Assembly (NCBI GenBank): GCA_020629315.1
Contig: JAHDDO010000008.1
Location: forward strand, 72,938-123,802
DNA from: Saprospiraceae bacterium
GTDB taxonomy: Bacteria; Bacteroidota; Bacteroidia; Chitinophagales; Saprospiraceae
Direction: 5' to 3'
DNA: 50,865 nt
In this document: positions 1 through 9,124 of the stretch, piece after piece
Layout of the letters: each line of letters begins with the position of its first letter
Numbering within the stretch: position 1 is the first letter of the stretch
The notes under the pieces: model-generated
The model's database searches: none
Told to the model about the DNA's origin: nothing
Seen by the model: only the letters and a program-made list of their open reading frames with translations
Program-made: the position numbers and the translations under genes

Positions 1-450
1 GTGTCATTAAAACAAGCCTTCCGTCCAAGAGTGGGTGTTGTGGAAGTGAATACAGATAGACTGGATCCTGAGTTTACAGCATTCTTCAAGTTTTATGCAG
101 ATATAAACAAGAGAACAACGTTTATTCCTTCAATTCTATTTAGTAGAGAAGGAGCCGTAAGTAGATATTTAAATTTAGGTGCAATGCTTTCGTATCAATT
201 GCAAAAAGATGGTGATGTTTTCCTTAATGGGGGCTTAGGTTTACGAACAGCCAACAACTCTCAAGACTTACTAGTCTTGACTGGATTAGATTGGAACACC
301 TGGCGATTTGGATTAGCTTTCGATGTTAATATGGGCCGAGTGGCTAATAATGCAAATGGTTTTGGTGCATTGGAATTAGGTGTTTCAAAAATCATCTTCA
401 TCCATAAGAAACCAAAAATATCTCCGATTTTGTTATGTCCAAGGCTATAA
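1..450 (+). CDS. PorP/SprF family type IX secretion membrane protein, 5'-truncated by window edge
   Basis: C-terminal 149 residues of a protein whose beginning lies before the window; the GTG at position 1 is probably an internal codon. Alternating hydrophobic strands (LNLGAMLSYQLQ, VFLNGGLGLRT, WRFGLAFDVN) and the ending ELGVSKIIFIHKKPKISPILLCPRL are typical of the PorP/SprF outer-membrane family, which is linked to type IX secretion and gliding. Family members are usually about 300-340 aa, so roughly half is present. The stop overlaps an alternative upstream start of the next gene, which encodes a PorE-like OmpA protein. This pairing is a usual T9SS arrangement and supports the call. Which surface adhesin or cargo it serves is not visible. 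Confidence 0.8.
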   Translation: MSLKQAFRPRVGVVEVNTDRLDPEFTAFFKFYADINKRTTFIPSILFSREGAVSRYLNLGAMLSYQLQKDGDVFLNGGLGLRTANNSQDLLVLTGLDWNTWRFGLAFDVNMGRVANNANGFGALELGVSKIIFIHKKPKISPILLCPRL

Positions 451-470
451 TCTCCAACAAAAGAACTAGA

Positions 471-2885
471 ATGACTATGAAACAATCTTTTATTCTACAT
501 ATACTTGTTTTTGTCTTGTTATCAAGCACGACTTTGCTTGCACAACCTGTACGTACTAATACGGTTTCACAAATGTTAGAAACAGCTGAAGAAAGTGCGG
601 CTAAGGGAGACTATTTCAATGCCGCTGAGTGGTATGAAAAAGCATATAAAGAAGAGAAAAATTACGATTTAGTACCTGTTATTGCAGATGCTTTATTTAA
701 GGTTCGAAACTATAGCAAAGCAGCCAAATATTATGAACGACTCTTCAAAAGAGAAAAGGATAATGAATTTTTGCACTTGCGATTACCATATGCACAAAAT
801 CTTAAGCGCATGGGTGATTATCAAGCAGCGTTAGACCAGTTTGCTTTGTTTCTTTCTTTTACTGAAGATGAAGCAGCTAGGGCTGTAGCTGTATACGAAG
901 TAGAAGGTATAAATAGCTATACTAATTTGGCTGAGAATGTGGAGGTTGAGATTAAACCTGGTGATAAGAATCTTAATTATGCAGGGGCTGAATCAAGACC
1001 TATAGAGTACACGGATGGTACTTTATATTTCTCCTCATTCAAGACAAACAAGAAATTAGACTTTGCAGAAGTAGAGGAAGATTATCATATGAAAATCTAC
1101 ACAAGTCAAATGAGTGGAGATACATATGGAAAAGCAAGCGCATTAAGACCTTCTATCAATAGAGACGATTATCATACCTCAAACCCATGTTTTTCTCCAG
1201 ATGGACGAGAAATGTATTTTACCAGATCTATCATTGATGATGCGCAAATAATTTCTTCAAAATTGTTTGTTAGTTATGCTAAAGATGATGGTTGGAAACC
1301 ACCATTAGAATTGGAAACAGTTAATGGTGATTGGATCGCGAAAAATCCTTGTGTGGGTGAGTTGTATGGAAAGCGAGTACTCATTTTCTCTGCCGATATG
1401 GAAGGTGGATATGGCGGTTTTGATCTTTACTACTCTACCATAGAAGGAGAGGGTAATTATGCTAGCCCGGTCAATATGGGTGAAACGATAAACACATCAG
1501 GTGATGAAGTAACGCCATTTTACCAAGATGGAAACTTATATTATAGTACTGATGGTCTTCCAACTATTGGTGGTTTTGACATTTTCAAAACCGTTTGGGA
1601 CGGTGTTAGCTGGAGTGCACCTATGAATATGGGCAAGAACTATAATTCTTCTCTAGATGATCTATATCTCAGTTTTTCAAAAGAAGGAAACAGAGGCTAT
1701 TTAGTTTCCAATAGACCTTATGACAACAAAAGGAAAATTGAAAACGAAACGTGTTGCGATGATATTTTTATCATCAAAGTGCGTGAGCTTGTCATTGATC
1801 TTCAGGCTATAGTAAATGATGAGAATGGACCACTAAATGGAGCGACAGTTACATTGACAAATCTTTCTCAACTTGATAATGAAGAAAGCAAAACAGAAAC
1901 CACAACAAACAATTTTAACTTCTTGTTGGATCAGGAATTTAAATATAAAGTGGTAGTAAGTAGAGATGGGTATTATCCGGACTCTTTGGAATTTAACACC
2001 TTCGGTATTATCGATGATTTTACAGTTGACCGTTCGTTTACATTAAAGGCAAAACCAGTAGAGGTTAAAGAGCCTACAGAAACTATTGAGACGGTTACGA
2101 TAAATCAACCTATTCGTATGAATAATATCTATTATGACTATGATGATGATAAGATATTATTTGATGCAGAGAAAGATCTAAGCTTAATTGAAGGGCTAAT
2201 GGAAAAATACCCAGATATGAAGATTGAGCTGGCATCACATACAGACTCAAGAGGTAGAGATAGATATAATGAAAAATTATCCCAAAGAAGGGCAGAGTCA
2301 GCTAAAGCTTGGTTAGTAAATCGGGGTGTAGACCCAAATCGAATTGTAGCAAAAGGTTATGGTGAAACCAAGATTATCAACCAATGTGCAAATGGGGTAT
2401 TATGTTCTGATGAACAACATAGAGTAAATCGTAGAACTGAATTTACAATCATTGAAGGACCTACTACTATTGAGATCGTTCGTCCAATAGAAAAGACAAG
2501 TACTCGAGAATATAGAGGGGGTAGACAAAGTTTTGGTTTGCCTTCAAAAATAAAAGTATCTGACTCATTCCCAATCATGTCATTTAAAGATGATAATCTG
2601 AATATAGGTGAGGTTGAAAAGGGCAAAGTCACTCGAATGCTATATGAGTTTGAAAATACGGGTAATGCACCTTTGATTATTGAGTTAGTGACAGCTTGTA
2701 AGTGTACTGAATTAGAATGGACTCGTGGTGAAATTTCACCTGGGGAAAAGGGCGAGATTATAGTAGCTTATGATAGCAAAGATGATGTTGGTGAGGTAAA
2801 AAAGACTATAGATATTATAGCTAATACAGATCCAATAGTAGTCGAAGTTTTCTTTGAGGCTACCGTTGTAGATGAGAAAAAATAA
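471..2885 (+). CDS. PorE-like OmpA family protein (TPR, PD40 propeller, regulatory domain, OmpA) with extra C-terminal DUF1573
   Basis: About 804 aa. The frame is open from 435, but the ATG at 471 (or 477) gives a clean signal peptide (KQSFILHILVFVLLSSTTLLAQ), so it is preferred. Domains in order: TPR-like helices (about 20-140), PD40/WD40-like propeller with SPDGREMYFTRS-type blades (about 180-430), a carboxypeptidase-regulatory-like Ig domain (IDLQAIVNDENGPLNGATV, about 440-530), an OmpA peptidoglycan-binding domain (about 550-670, with HTDSRGRDRYNEKLSQRRA), and a C-terminal DUF1573-like Ig domain (about 705-800, NIGEVEKGKVTRMLYEFENTGNAPL). TPR-propeller-CRD-OmpA is the known order of the T9SS component PorE; the added DUF1573 is unusual. 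It probably tethers the T9SS trans-envelope machine to peptidoglycan in the periplasm. It follows a PorP/SprF gene directly and ends adjacent to a convergent glycosyltransferase gene. Confidence 0.85.
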   Translation: MTMKQSFILHILVFVLLSSTTLLAQPVRTNTVSQMLETAEESAAKGDYFNAAEWYEKAYKEEKNYDLVPVIADALFKVRNYSKAAKYYERLFKREKDNEFLHLRLPYAQNLKRMGDYQAALDQFALFLSFTEDEAARAVAVYEVEGINSYTNLAENVEVEIKPGDKNLNYAGAESRPIEYTDGTLYFSSFKTNKKLDFAEVEEDYHMKIYTSQMSGDTYGKASALRPSINRDDYHTSNPCFSPDGREMYFTRSIIDDAQIISSKLFVSYAKDDGWKPPLELETVNGDWIAKNPCVGELYGKRVLIFSADMEGGYGGFDLYYSTIEGEGNYASPVNMGETINTSGDEVTPFYQDGNLYYSTDGLPTIGGFDIFKTVWDGVSWSAPMNMGKNYNSSLDDLYLSFSKEGNRGYLVSNRPYDNKRKIENETCCDDIFIIKVRELVIDLQAIVNDENGPLNGATVTLTNLSQLDNEESKTETTTNNFNFLLDQEFKYKVVVSRDGYYPDSLEFNTFGIIDDFTVDRSFTLKAKPVEVKEPTETIETVTINQPIRMNNIYYDYDDDKILFDAEKDLSLIEGLMEKYPDMKIELASHTDSRGRDRYNEKLSQRRAESAKAWLVNRGVDPNRIVAKGYGETKIINQCANGVLCSDEQHRVNRRTEFTIIEGPTTIEIVRPIEKTSTREYRGGRQSFGLPSKIKVSDSFPIMSFKDDNLNIGEVEKGKVTRMLYEFENTGNAPLIIELVTACKCTELEWTRGEISPGEKGEIIVAYDSKDDVGEVKKTIDIIANTDPIVVEVFFEATVVDEKK

Positions 2886-4499
2886 TTAGTACGTAAGGGC
2901 TGAAAGTGGCAGGATGTCCGAATGTACCGAAGCAGGTAGATAGTTATTTCGTATACCTAGTTGAACAAATTCAATATCTTCTGGAATTGTGATCGGTACT
3001 TGAAAATGATTAGAACTAAATAGGTCTTGTAAAGGCAGTAGCTTTTCTATGTAATTCGCCTTTCCTTTTGCAGTATATCCAATTATGGTTAAATAGCTTT
3101 TAGCAGGTATATTTACTATATCTCTGGGCCCTTCTATGTATCCAGAGAGAATACCCTCCTTGAGGGCCTCCATATAAAAACTAATGTGCTTGAATGCTTG
3201 AAAAGAATCAAAGTCTATATATGGAATGGAACCACCCTTCCAATCAATCGACTTTTCCGTATTCATGTTATACGATGGGATAAAAACTACTTTTTCAGTT
3301 GCTCTAGGTTTTTCCTGTAACCAAATACCATATTGACTTTCCCTACCATTGAGTTCATTCCAGTGAATGGCTGTGCTCTTAGTGTAATAATTATATAAAG
3401 CCGCATGTGGGTAAGAATTCATGAACACGACTGGTCGATCAGCCGCTACCTCTTCTATGCTTTGTGCCCAAGATGCATCTAAGGCGTTCCGCTCATTTAA
3501 TTTGTATAGCTGTGCAACATTCGGTACTAACTTGCAAGCAACCATTATACGGAGAAAAATAAGAATAGCAAGCCAAAGAAATAGACCATTTATAGCTTTA
3601 GAACTAGACGATTCCTTCTTATGTATTATGGTTAAGTACATAGGTATGGTTGCTAGGTAAGTCCAATGTGCTTCCGTCCAATTAAACAAGGCATTAATCA
3701 AAAAAACGCTAAAAACACAAAACACAGATAAATGAAGAATGCGAAGCCACGTGTCCCGAAAATCAGCCCTTTTTACTTGTTTTACATACAAGTATAATAA
3801 CGGACCAAAGCATAAAACTTGGGATATTATGAAATAGATAAAATTGGACTGAGTACTTGGATCAAAACGACCTGAAAAGTGATACTTTACGCTAGGCAGC
3901 TCATGGCTAATTTGCCACCATATATGTGGACCTAAAAAGAGTGTACTTAGGTAAAAAACAATATAAAATGACCGTCTTTTTAATACTGAAGGGTTCGCGA
4001 TTAAGGTAGCTATAATTATAAGTATTCCATGATACTTAGAATAGATCATCGCTGCGATAATCAATGAAAGTAGAATGGTGTTTTTCCAATGATCATTTTC
4101 TAAATATCGTTGTAAAACAATGAAATACAAAGTCCCGAATAAAAATAAAGGGGCATCCGGTAATGCTAATGCACTCATGCCATGAATAAGTGGTACTGAT
4201 GCTAGCAATAAGACATAAAATAGTTTACCTCCTTGTTTTGCTAATAAATAGAAGGCAATACATGATACTAAAATGGCCAAGAGCCTTACATCTAAATAAG
4301 CGGCCTGAATATGTGCAAATGGGTAAATAAGCCAGGCCAGCATAGGCGGGTGGTCAAAGTACCCTAAGGCTGGATACCGCGCATATTCCCAATAGTAGGC
4401 TTCGTCGCCTAATAAGGGTTGGAAGGCTCCGATTAAAAGATTGAAAATCAACCAAGCTAAACTAATCAGCAGAATCTTTTTATTGCTGATATCATTCAT
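2886..4499 (-). CDS. GT39 family (ArnT/PMT-like) membrane glycosyltransferase
   Basis: 537 aa integral membrane protein. The N-terminal motif GDEAYYWEYARYPALGYFDHPP (around residues 31-52), with an acidic Asp-Glu pair after the first membrane helix, is the first-loop signature of GT39/GT-C glycosyltransferases that use polyprenyl-phosphate sugars. About ten hydrophobic segments follow up to roughly residue 325, and then a soluble C-terminal domain. The likely role is sugar transfer to a lipid, surface polysaccharide or protein on the outer face of the inner membrane; the acceptor cannot be told. Its start overlaps the end of aroB by 8 bases, so it is the last gene of a translationally coupled minus-strand operon. 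Its stop codon is directly adjacent to the stop of the convergent PorE-like gene. Confidence 0.8.
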   Translation of the reverse strand: MNDISNKKILLISLAWLIFNLLIGAFQPLLGDEAYYWEYARYPALGYFDHPPMLAWLIYPFAHIQAAYLDVRLLAILVSCIAFYLLAKQGGKLFYVLLLASVPLIHGMSALALPDAPLFLFGTLYFIVLQRYLENDHWKNTILLSLIIAAMIYSKYHGILIIIATLIANPSVLKRRSFYIVFYLSTLFLGPHIWWQISHELPSVKYHFSGRFDPSTQSNFIYFIISQVLCFGPLLYLYVKQVKRADFRDTWLRILHLSVFCVFSVFLINALFNWTEAHWTYLATIPMYLTIIHKKESSSSKAINGLFLWLAILIFLRIMVACKLVPNVAQLYKLNERNALDASWAQSIEEVAADRPVVFMNSYPHAALYNYYTKSTAIHWNELNGRESQYGIWLQEKPRATEKVVFIPSYNMNTEKSIDWKGGSIPYIDFDSFQAFKHISFYMEALKEGILSGYIEGPRDIVNIPAKSYLTIIGYTAKGKANYIEKLLPLQDLFSSNHFQVPITIPEDIEFVQLGIRNNYLPASVHSDILPLSALTY

Positions 4500-5535
4500 T
4501 TTGTTTAGGTATACATTGTTCTAAAATCTCGTCTGTTACAGCCACATTATAGGCACAATCTCCTATATCCTTTAATAAACTACAAAGCACTTTATTGGAC
4601 TCATTTTTCTTATCTGCTTTGATAATATCAAGTAAAGAAACCTTTGGTTTGTCGAATGCAGTAATGTCAAACCAAGTTTTAATTTTCCCATTTATTTCTT
4701 CGCTTTTTATTTCATCTAATAAACCTAATTTCACAGCCAGTTCATTTTCTATAATCATTCCCCAGGCAATAGCTTCTCCATGTAAAAGGGGGCTTGTTGT
4801 TGATAGGCTATGAGACTCTAAAGCATGTCCGACAGTATGACCATAATTCAGAATTTTTCGCAATCCATTTTCCAAAGGATCTTGTAACACAATGTCTTTT
4901 TTGATTTCAATACTTTGTGAAATTAGACTTGACCAATCACTGTAATTTTCAGGCTCTTGAATCTTGCATAGCTCATTCCAATATTGTTTGTCTTTAATCA
5001 AAGCATGTTTAATTATTTCAGCAAAACCGCTCCGAATTTGTCTTTTATCAAGAGTTAGCAGAAATTTGGAATGTATAAATACCATTTCTGGATCACAGAA
5101 GGTGCCAATCATATTCTTTAAGGCTCCAAAATCTACACCTAGCTTGCCTCCAACTGAAGCGTCTACCATGGATAGTAGGGTTGTAGGGATTTGTATAAAC
5201 CGCAACCCGCGCTTGAACGTAGCGGCACAGAATCCACCCATATCTCCAATGACCCCACCGCCTACATTCAGGATTAGTGCCTTTCGATCGGTCCTCTTCT
5301 TCACTAATTCATTCCAAATAAACGTACAGCTCCCTAAATTTTTATGTGCTTCACCAGCGGGTACAATAATTAGACTGACATCTAAGGCTAGATGTTGTTT
5401 TACTATAGGTACACAGTGGTGCTTCGTATTTTCATCACAAATAATGATGATCTGACTAGGCGAAATGGAGTTTATTTTCTCATTGAGTAGTTGCCATGAT
5501 GTATCTATAGCAATGGGATAGGCCAACTTATGCAT
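4492..5535 (-). CDS. aroB: 3-dehydroquinate synthase
   Basis: 347 aa, normal length for AroB, which converts DAHP to 3-dehydroquinate in the second step of the shikimate pathway using NAD+ and a divalent metal. Visible signatures: GGGVIGDMGGFCAATFKRG (about 92-110) in the NAD-binding region, PTTLLSMVDASVGGKLGVD (about 117-135), the metal-ligand Glu in SGFAEIIKHALI (E173), and the metal-ligand histidines in NYGHTVGHALES and HGEAIAWGM. It overlaps the upstream ABM gene and the downstream glycosyltransferase by 8 bases each, so the four genes are probably one transcript. aroA lies about 1.3 kb beyond the operon start on the other strand. Confidence 0.97.
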   Translation of the reverse strand: MHKLAYPIAIDTSWQLLNEKINSISPSQIIIICDENTKHHCVPIVKQHLALDVSLIIVPAGEAHKNLGSCTFIWNELVKKRTDRKALILNVGGGVIGDMGGFCAATFKRGLRFIQIPTTLLSMVDASVGGKLGVDFGALKNMIGTFCDPEMVFIHSKFLLTLDKRQIRSGFAEIIKHALIKDKQYWNELCKIQEPENYSDWSSLISQSIEIKKDIVLQDPLENGLRKILNYGHTVGHALESHSLSTTSPLLHGEAIAWGMIIENELAVKLGLLDEIKSEEINGKIKTWFDITAFDKPKVSLLDIIKADKKNESNKVLCSLLKDIGDCAYNVAVTDEILEQCIPKQNE

Positions 5536-5821
5536 GATCTATAACTTTAGTACTCCAAGCCTTAGCTTTAGCATTCATCATGGCTTTGGTTTTTTGCCAA
5601 GTATCTGCAAAAAATGGGCTATGACGATATGCATTTAAATGATCTATAGAGGTCCAAGTGCTGTAGGTGAAAAAAATACATGGATCTTCAACATCTTGAA
5701 GTAAGCTAACACTATGGCATCCGTCATTGGCAAGAATTTTTGCTTTCCTTTCATTAAAGAGATTTTTAAAATCTTCAATAGAAGATGAATGAAAGTGCAT
5801 TTTTACAATCCTAGTAATCAT
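5528..5821 (-). CDS. Antibiotic biosynthesis monooxygenase (ABM) domain protein
   Basis: 97 aa. The pattern of an ABM ferredoxin-like fold is visible: an N-terminal strand (ITRIVKMHFHSSS), a helix (IEDFKNLFNERKAKILANDGC), the second strand (HSVSLLQDVEDPCIFFTYSTWTS), and a final amphipathic helix (HLNAYRHSPFFADTWQKTKAMM). The family includes quinol monooxygenases and heme-degrading enzymes, but many members have no known substrate and this one cannot be assigned. It starts 3 bases after the SAM hydrolase-family gene and overlaps aroB by 8 bases, so it is within the operon. A role tied to shikimate intermediates is possible from context only. Confidence 0.8.
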   Translation of the reverse strand: MITRIVKMHFHSSSIEDFKNLFNERKAKILANDGCHSVSLLQDVEDPCIFFTYSTWTSIDHLNAYRHSPFFADTWQKTKAMMNAKAKAWSTKVIDHA

Positions 5822-5824
5822 AGC

Positions 5825-6601
5825 TTAGCTTTCAAAGAAGTGAATCTGGATGGTTTCATTATTGCGCAGACCATATAATGAAGCTGCTTTTCCCATATTG
5901 ATCGCAATCTCTAAGAATCCTGAGCTATTGAATAAGCATAATGGATCTCCAATTTCAACATCACCATAATTTTTAGAAACTCTATCTAATGGCTCATCAT
6001 GCTTGTAAAATAATTCGAATCGCCGCCCTTTCGATACTTTATCAAATTGGGATTTGTGTAGATTCGTTATCACATTTTCAAATCGATCGATCTCTATGAT
6101 GGTTGCCCTAATTTCATCTTTAGTAACCACGGGTTGTAGGACCATTTTTTCAACTATCGATTCGGCGTTTGGCCCAATTTCTTCAAACAATCCATTGCAA
6201 ATACATGCCACTGCATGAGCCGCCTTTTCAAAAGACATCAAGGGACTCCTATCTATATCTAATCTGACTCGTCTGCAATCCTTCGCTACTACATCTTTAA
6301 ATAGAAGACCAGGTATACCATTGTCAGGGACAATAAAAAAGTGTTCCTTGTAAGAGAAAAACAGAAGTTGGGGCTCTCGTTGCCTATCATTATTTACCAA
6401 TAAGACATGGATACTGCCTTCAGGGAAGTGTAAATAGCTGTTTCGTAGCATTTTAGAGGCAGACAAAATATCATATGGTTCGATATCATTTGTGATATCG
6501 ATACATCGAACATTTTCACTCTTGCTCAAGATTTTAGCCTTTAGTACGGCTAAATAATGATCTTTTGTACCAAGATCAGTTGTAACACTAATAATTCGCA
6601 T
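5825..6601 (-). CDS. S-adenosyl-L-methionine hydrolase / hydroxide adenosyltransferase family (DUF62)
   Basis: 258 aa, normal for the family. The N-terminal block RIISVTTDLGTKDHYLAVLKAKIL contains the DLGTKDHY adenosine-binding Asp motif; DITNDIEPYDILSASKML and the central PDNGIPGLLF motif are also typical. The family splits SAM to adenosine and methionine using water or hydroxide and is related to chlorinase and fluorinase. The usual DPGVG segment is replaced by VNNDRQREPQ, although an Asp and Arg remain there, so this is a divergent branch of unknown exact activity. First gene of the operon to ABM, aroB and GT39; it is divergent from phoH across about 190 bases. Confidence 0.85.
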   Translation of the reverse strand: MRIISVTTDLGTKDHYLAVLKAKILSKSENVRCIDITNDIEPYDILSASKMLRNSYLHFPEGSIHVLLVNNDRQREPQLLFFSYKEHFFIVPDNGIPGLLFKDVVAKDCRRVRLDIDRSPLMSFEKAAHAVACICNGLFEEIGPNAESIVEKMVLQPVVTKDEIRATIIEIDRFENVITNLHKSQFDKVSKGRRFELFYKHDEPLDRVSKNYGDVEIGDPLCLFNSSGFLEIAINMGKAASLYGLRNNETIQIHFFES

Positions 6602-6791
6602 ACTCTATTTGTAGGATATGTAAGTCGCTCATTATGCGTAAAATAATAGCCGCTAAGGTAAGTGTAAACGTCAGAACAAGCTATATGCACCCATGAATAA
6701 ATTTGAGAATTCTTCATTCACGGACACCTTTGATTTCGTAAATTCGTTAGCATCTTAGCTACATTTTAAAAAAATACAGAAACACAAGCTA

Positions 6792-7790
6792 TTGAGTGAA
6801 ATCATTTTAACCATCCAGGATGTAAATCCTGTTGACCTTTTAGGCGAGCAAGACTCTAAATTAAATTTACTTAAGAAGGCATATCCTGACTTGAAAATTA
6901 CATCTAGAGGAAACTCTATTAAAATATCTGGAGACCGGAAGCATACACAACAAGCGAAGGCATCATTTGAACGAATGGTGAAAACACTAAAAGATGAGAA
7001 AGCCCTGAGCAAAGAAAAAGTGCGATCCATTTTAAGTGGCAATTATGTTATTGATCTTGAAGAACAAAATGGCGTGAGCGAAAAAGCGATAGTACATGGT
7101 CGGAACGGCAAGGCTATTAAAGCCCGAACCCGGAATCAAAAGAAGATGGTCCAATTAAGTGAGCATAATGACATCTTGTTTGCTATTGGTCCAGCAGGTA
7201 CAGGAAAGACCTATACAGCTGTTGCCTTAGCAGTGCGTGCGTTAAAAAATCGCATGGTCAAGCGAATAATATTGACTCGTCCTGCTGTCGAGGCTGGCGA
7301 AAGTCTTGGCTTTTTACCAGGCGATTTGAAAGATAAGATCGACCCTTATTTGCGACCTTTATACGATGCTCTAGACGATATGTTCCCAATGGAAAAATTG
7401 GAGTACTTCATGCAAAATAGGATCATCGAGATTGCCCCTTTAGCATTCATGCGTGGGCGAACCTTAAACGATGCCTTTATAATTTTAGATGAAGCGCAAA
7501 ACGCCACGTCTACACAGCTGAAGATGTTCCTAACCCGATTAGGTCCAACAGCTAAATGTATTATTACAGGCGACCTTTCACAAATAGACTTGCCTAGACA
7601 TCAAAAATCTGGATTATATACAGCATTGGATATACTGACTGATATTGATGGTGTCGCTAAGGTTTTTCTTGATGCTGAGGATGTTGTTAGACACCAATTA
7701 GTAAAGGCCATCATTAAAAAATACGATGAGTATGGGGCTTTACGGAAAGCGGCTAGGGAAAGAGAAGCGAACAAAAGGGATGAATCATGA
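6792..7790 (+). CDS. PhoH-like ATPase
   Basis: 332 aa cytoplasmic P-loop ATPase of the PhoH/YbeZ family, which is linked to RNA metabolism. Residues about 1-80 form the family's N-terminal KH-like region (DLEEQNG, VHGRNGKAIKARTRNQ follow). The Walker A motif is GPAGTGKT (133-140) and Walker B is FIILDEAQNAT (around D233), followed by the helicase-like sensor TRLGPTAKCIITGDLSQIDLP. No ATG lies in frame between the upstream stop at 6756 and the conserved N terminus, so translation must begin at the TTG at 6792 or a rarer codon. It leads a plus-strand series to aroA (42-base gap). Confidence 0.93.
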   Translation: MSEIILTIQDVNPVDLLGEQDSKLNLLKKAYPDLKITSRGNSIKISGDRKHTQQAKASFERMVKTLKDEKALSKEKVRSILSGNYVIDLEEQNGVSEKAIVHGRNGKAIKARTRNQKKMVQLSEHNDILFAIGPAGTGKTYTAVALAVRALKNRMVKRIILTRPAVEAGESLGFLPGDLKDKIDPYLRPLYDALDDMFPMEKLEYFMQNRIIEIAPLAFMRGRTLNDAFIILDEAQNATSTQLKMFLTRLGPTAKCIITGDLSQIDLPRHQKSGLYTALDILTDIDGVAKVFLDAEDVVRHQLVKAIIKKYDEYGALRKAAREREANKRDES

Positions 7791-7832
7791 CCGCTATAGT
7801 GATACGAAAGATTCTCTACTAAAATATGTCCG

Positions 7833-9089
7833 TTGTCTAAGCAAAATACAATAAGCGTTATTTCACCTAAGCAGTCTCTTCAAGGAGAGATACGTTTGCC
7901 TGGATCTAAATCGATGGCAAATCGGATGTTGATGATTTGTCATTATGCAGGGAGACCATTGGATAAAGCCCATTTGCCCGCTTCGAATGATAGTCAGGTT
8001 TTGCACCATATGCTTACTCAAGATCCCGAAATATACGATGCCCATCATGCAGGCACAAGTTCGAGATTTGTAGCCTCTTATTTGGCTTTTAAACAAGGCA
8101 CTCAAATTCTAACAGGATCGGAACGCTTACAAGAGCGACCTATTGCTCCACTGCTAGATGCTCTCACGCAATTGGGTGCTTCTATTCGATTTTTAGAAAA
8201 AGAAAATGCCTTGCCAGTTGCGTTTGACAGTCCTAAAAAAATAGCGTCCTTTTGCAGTATAGATGGATCCGTGAGTAGCCAGTTTATTAGCTCCTTACTC
8301 ATGCTGGCACCTACATTACCACAAGGTATGACCCTGGAGATAAAGGGGAGTATAGCTAGCAGAAGTTATTTGGATATGACCTTGTCTATCATGCGGTCCA
8401 ATGGTATTACAGTAGAAGAAACATCGACTGGTTTTGTGATAGATCCTCAGGAGTACAGCATAAAAAGTACCTTGGTAGAACCTGATTGGAGCAGCGCATC
8501 ATATATTTACGGCTTAGTATCCGTACATCCAAATAGTGAGATTTTCATTCCCGATTTGAAGAAAGAAAGTATTCAGGGCGATCAAGCTTGCGAATCTTTT
8601 TTCGAAAGTTTGGGTGTTACAACGAGATATGTAGAAGGTGGGGCCTGGTTACGTACTCATTCTGAGATTCGACCTGCTGTAGATCTAGACTTTGAGAATT
8701 CACCGGACATATTCCAAACCATCTCAACTGTTTCTGGTATCCATGGTATCCAAGGATTATTTACAGGACTACATACCTTGGCACATAAAGAAACAGATAG
8801 AATAGCGGCCATGCGGGCTGAACTTAAAAAAGTGAATGTCGCATTGATGGCTTTACCTCCTCACTTTTCCAAAAAATCTAAAAAGTCATATTATATGCAG
8901 GAAGGCAAGGCTCACTTTGAAGATATTCCTTCTTTTCCTAGCTACAAAGATCACCGGATGGCTATGTCCTTATCTTTATTATCATCAGTTGGGCCTGTAA
9001 TTATTGAAGAGTCGAATGTGGTCGAAAAATCGTACCCTCATTTCTGGTCCGATTTAGTATCCCTAGGATTTAAAATAGAAGCTATATAA
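7833..9089 (+). CDS. aroA: 3-phosphoshikimate 1-carboxyvinyltransferase (EPSP synthase)
   Basis: 418 aa, typical length. It joins phosphoenolpyruvate to shikimate-3-phosphate, the sixth step of the shikimate pathway. Signatures: LPGSKSMANRM (22-32) near the N terminus, HAGTSSRF (the equivalent of GNAGTAMR, about 72-80), DGSVSSQFISSLLMLAP, KETDRIAAMRAEL (319-331) and KDHRMAMSLSL (372-382). The start is TTG at 7833; the nearby ATG at 7826 is out of frame and hits a stop after four codons, and every later ATG would remove the LPGSKS substrate loop. It is probably co-transcribed with phoH, and the SDR-like gene follows after 35 bases. No shikimate enzyme other than AroA and AroB is present. Confidence 0.96.
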   Translation: MSKQNTISVISPKQSLQGEIRLPGSKSMANRMLMICHYAGRPLDKAHLPASNDSQVLHHMLTQDPEIYDAHHAGTSSRFVASYLAFKQGTQILTGSERLQERPIAPLLDALTQLGASIRFLEKENALPVAFDSPKKIASFCSIDGSVSSQFISSLLMLAPTLPQGMTLEIKGSIASRSYLDMTLSIMRSNGITVEETSTGFVIDPQEYSIKSTLVEPDWSSASYIYGLVSVHPNSEIFIPDLKKESIQGDQACESFFESLGVTTRYVEGGAWLRTHSEIRPAVDLDFENSPDIFQTISTVSGIHGIQGLFTGLHTLAHKETDRIAAMRAELKKVNVALMALPPHFSKKSKKSYYMQEGKAHFEDIPSFPSYKDHRMAMSLSLLSSVGPVIIEESNVVEKSYPHFWSDLVSLGFKIEAI

Positions 9090-9124
9090 GTTGAACCTTT
9101 CAAGATTCGGTTCGTTAATCGAAT

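Noticed and set aside
435..470. Start of the PorE-like gene at 435
   Set aside because: It overlaps the end of the PorP/SprF gene and places 12 hydrophilic residues before the signal peptide; the ATG at 471 or 477 is better.
7826..7840. ATG at 7826 as the aroA start
   Set aside because: It is out of frame with aroA and reaches a stop after four codons.
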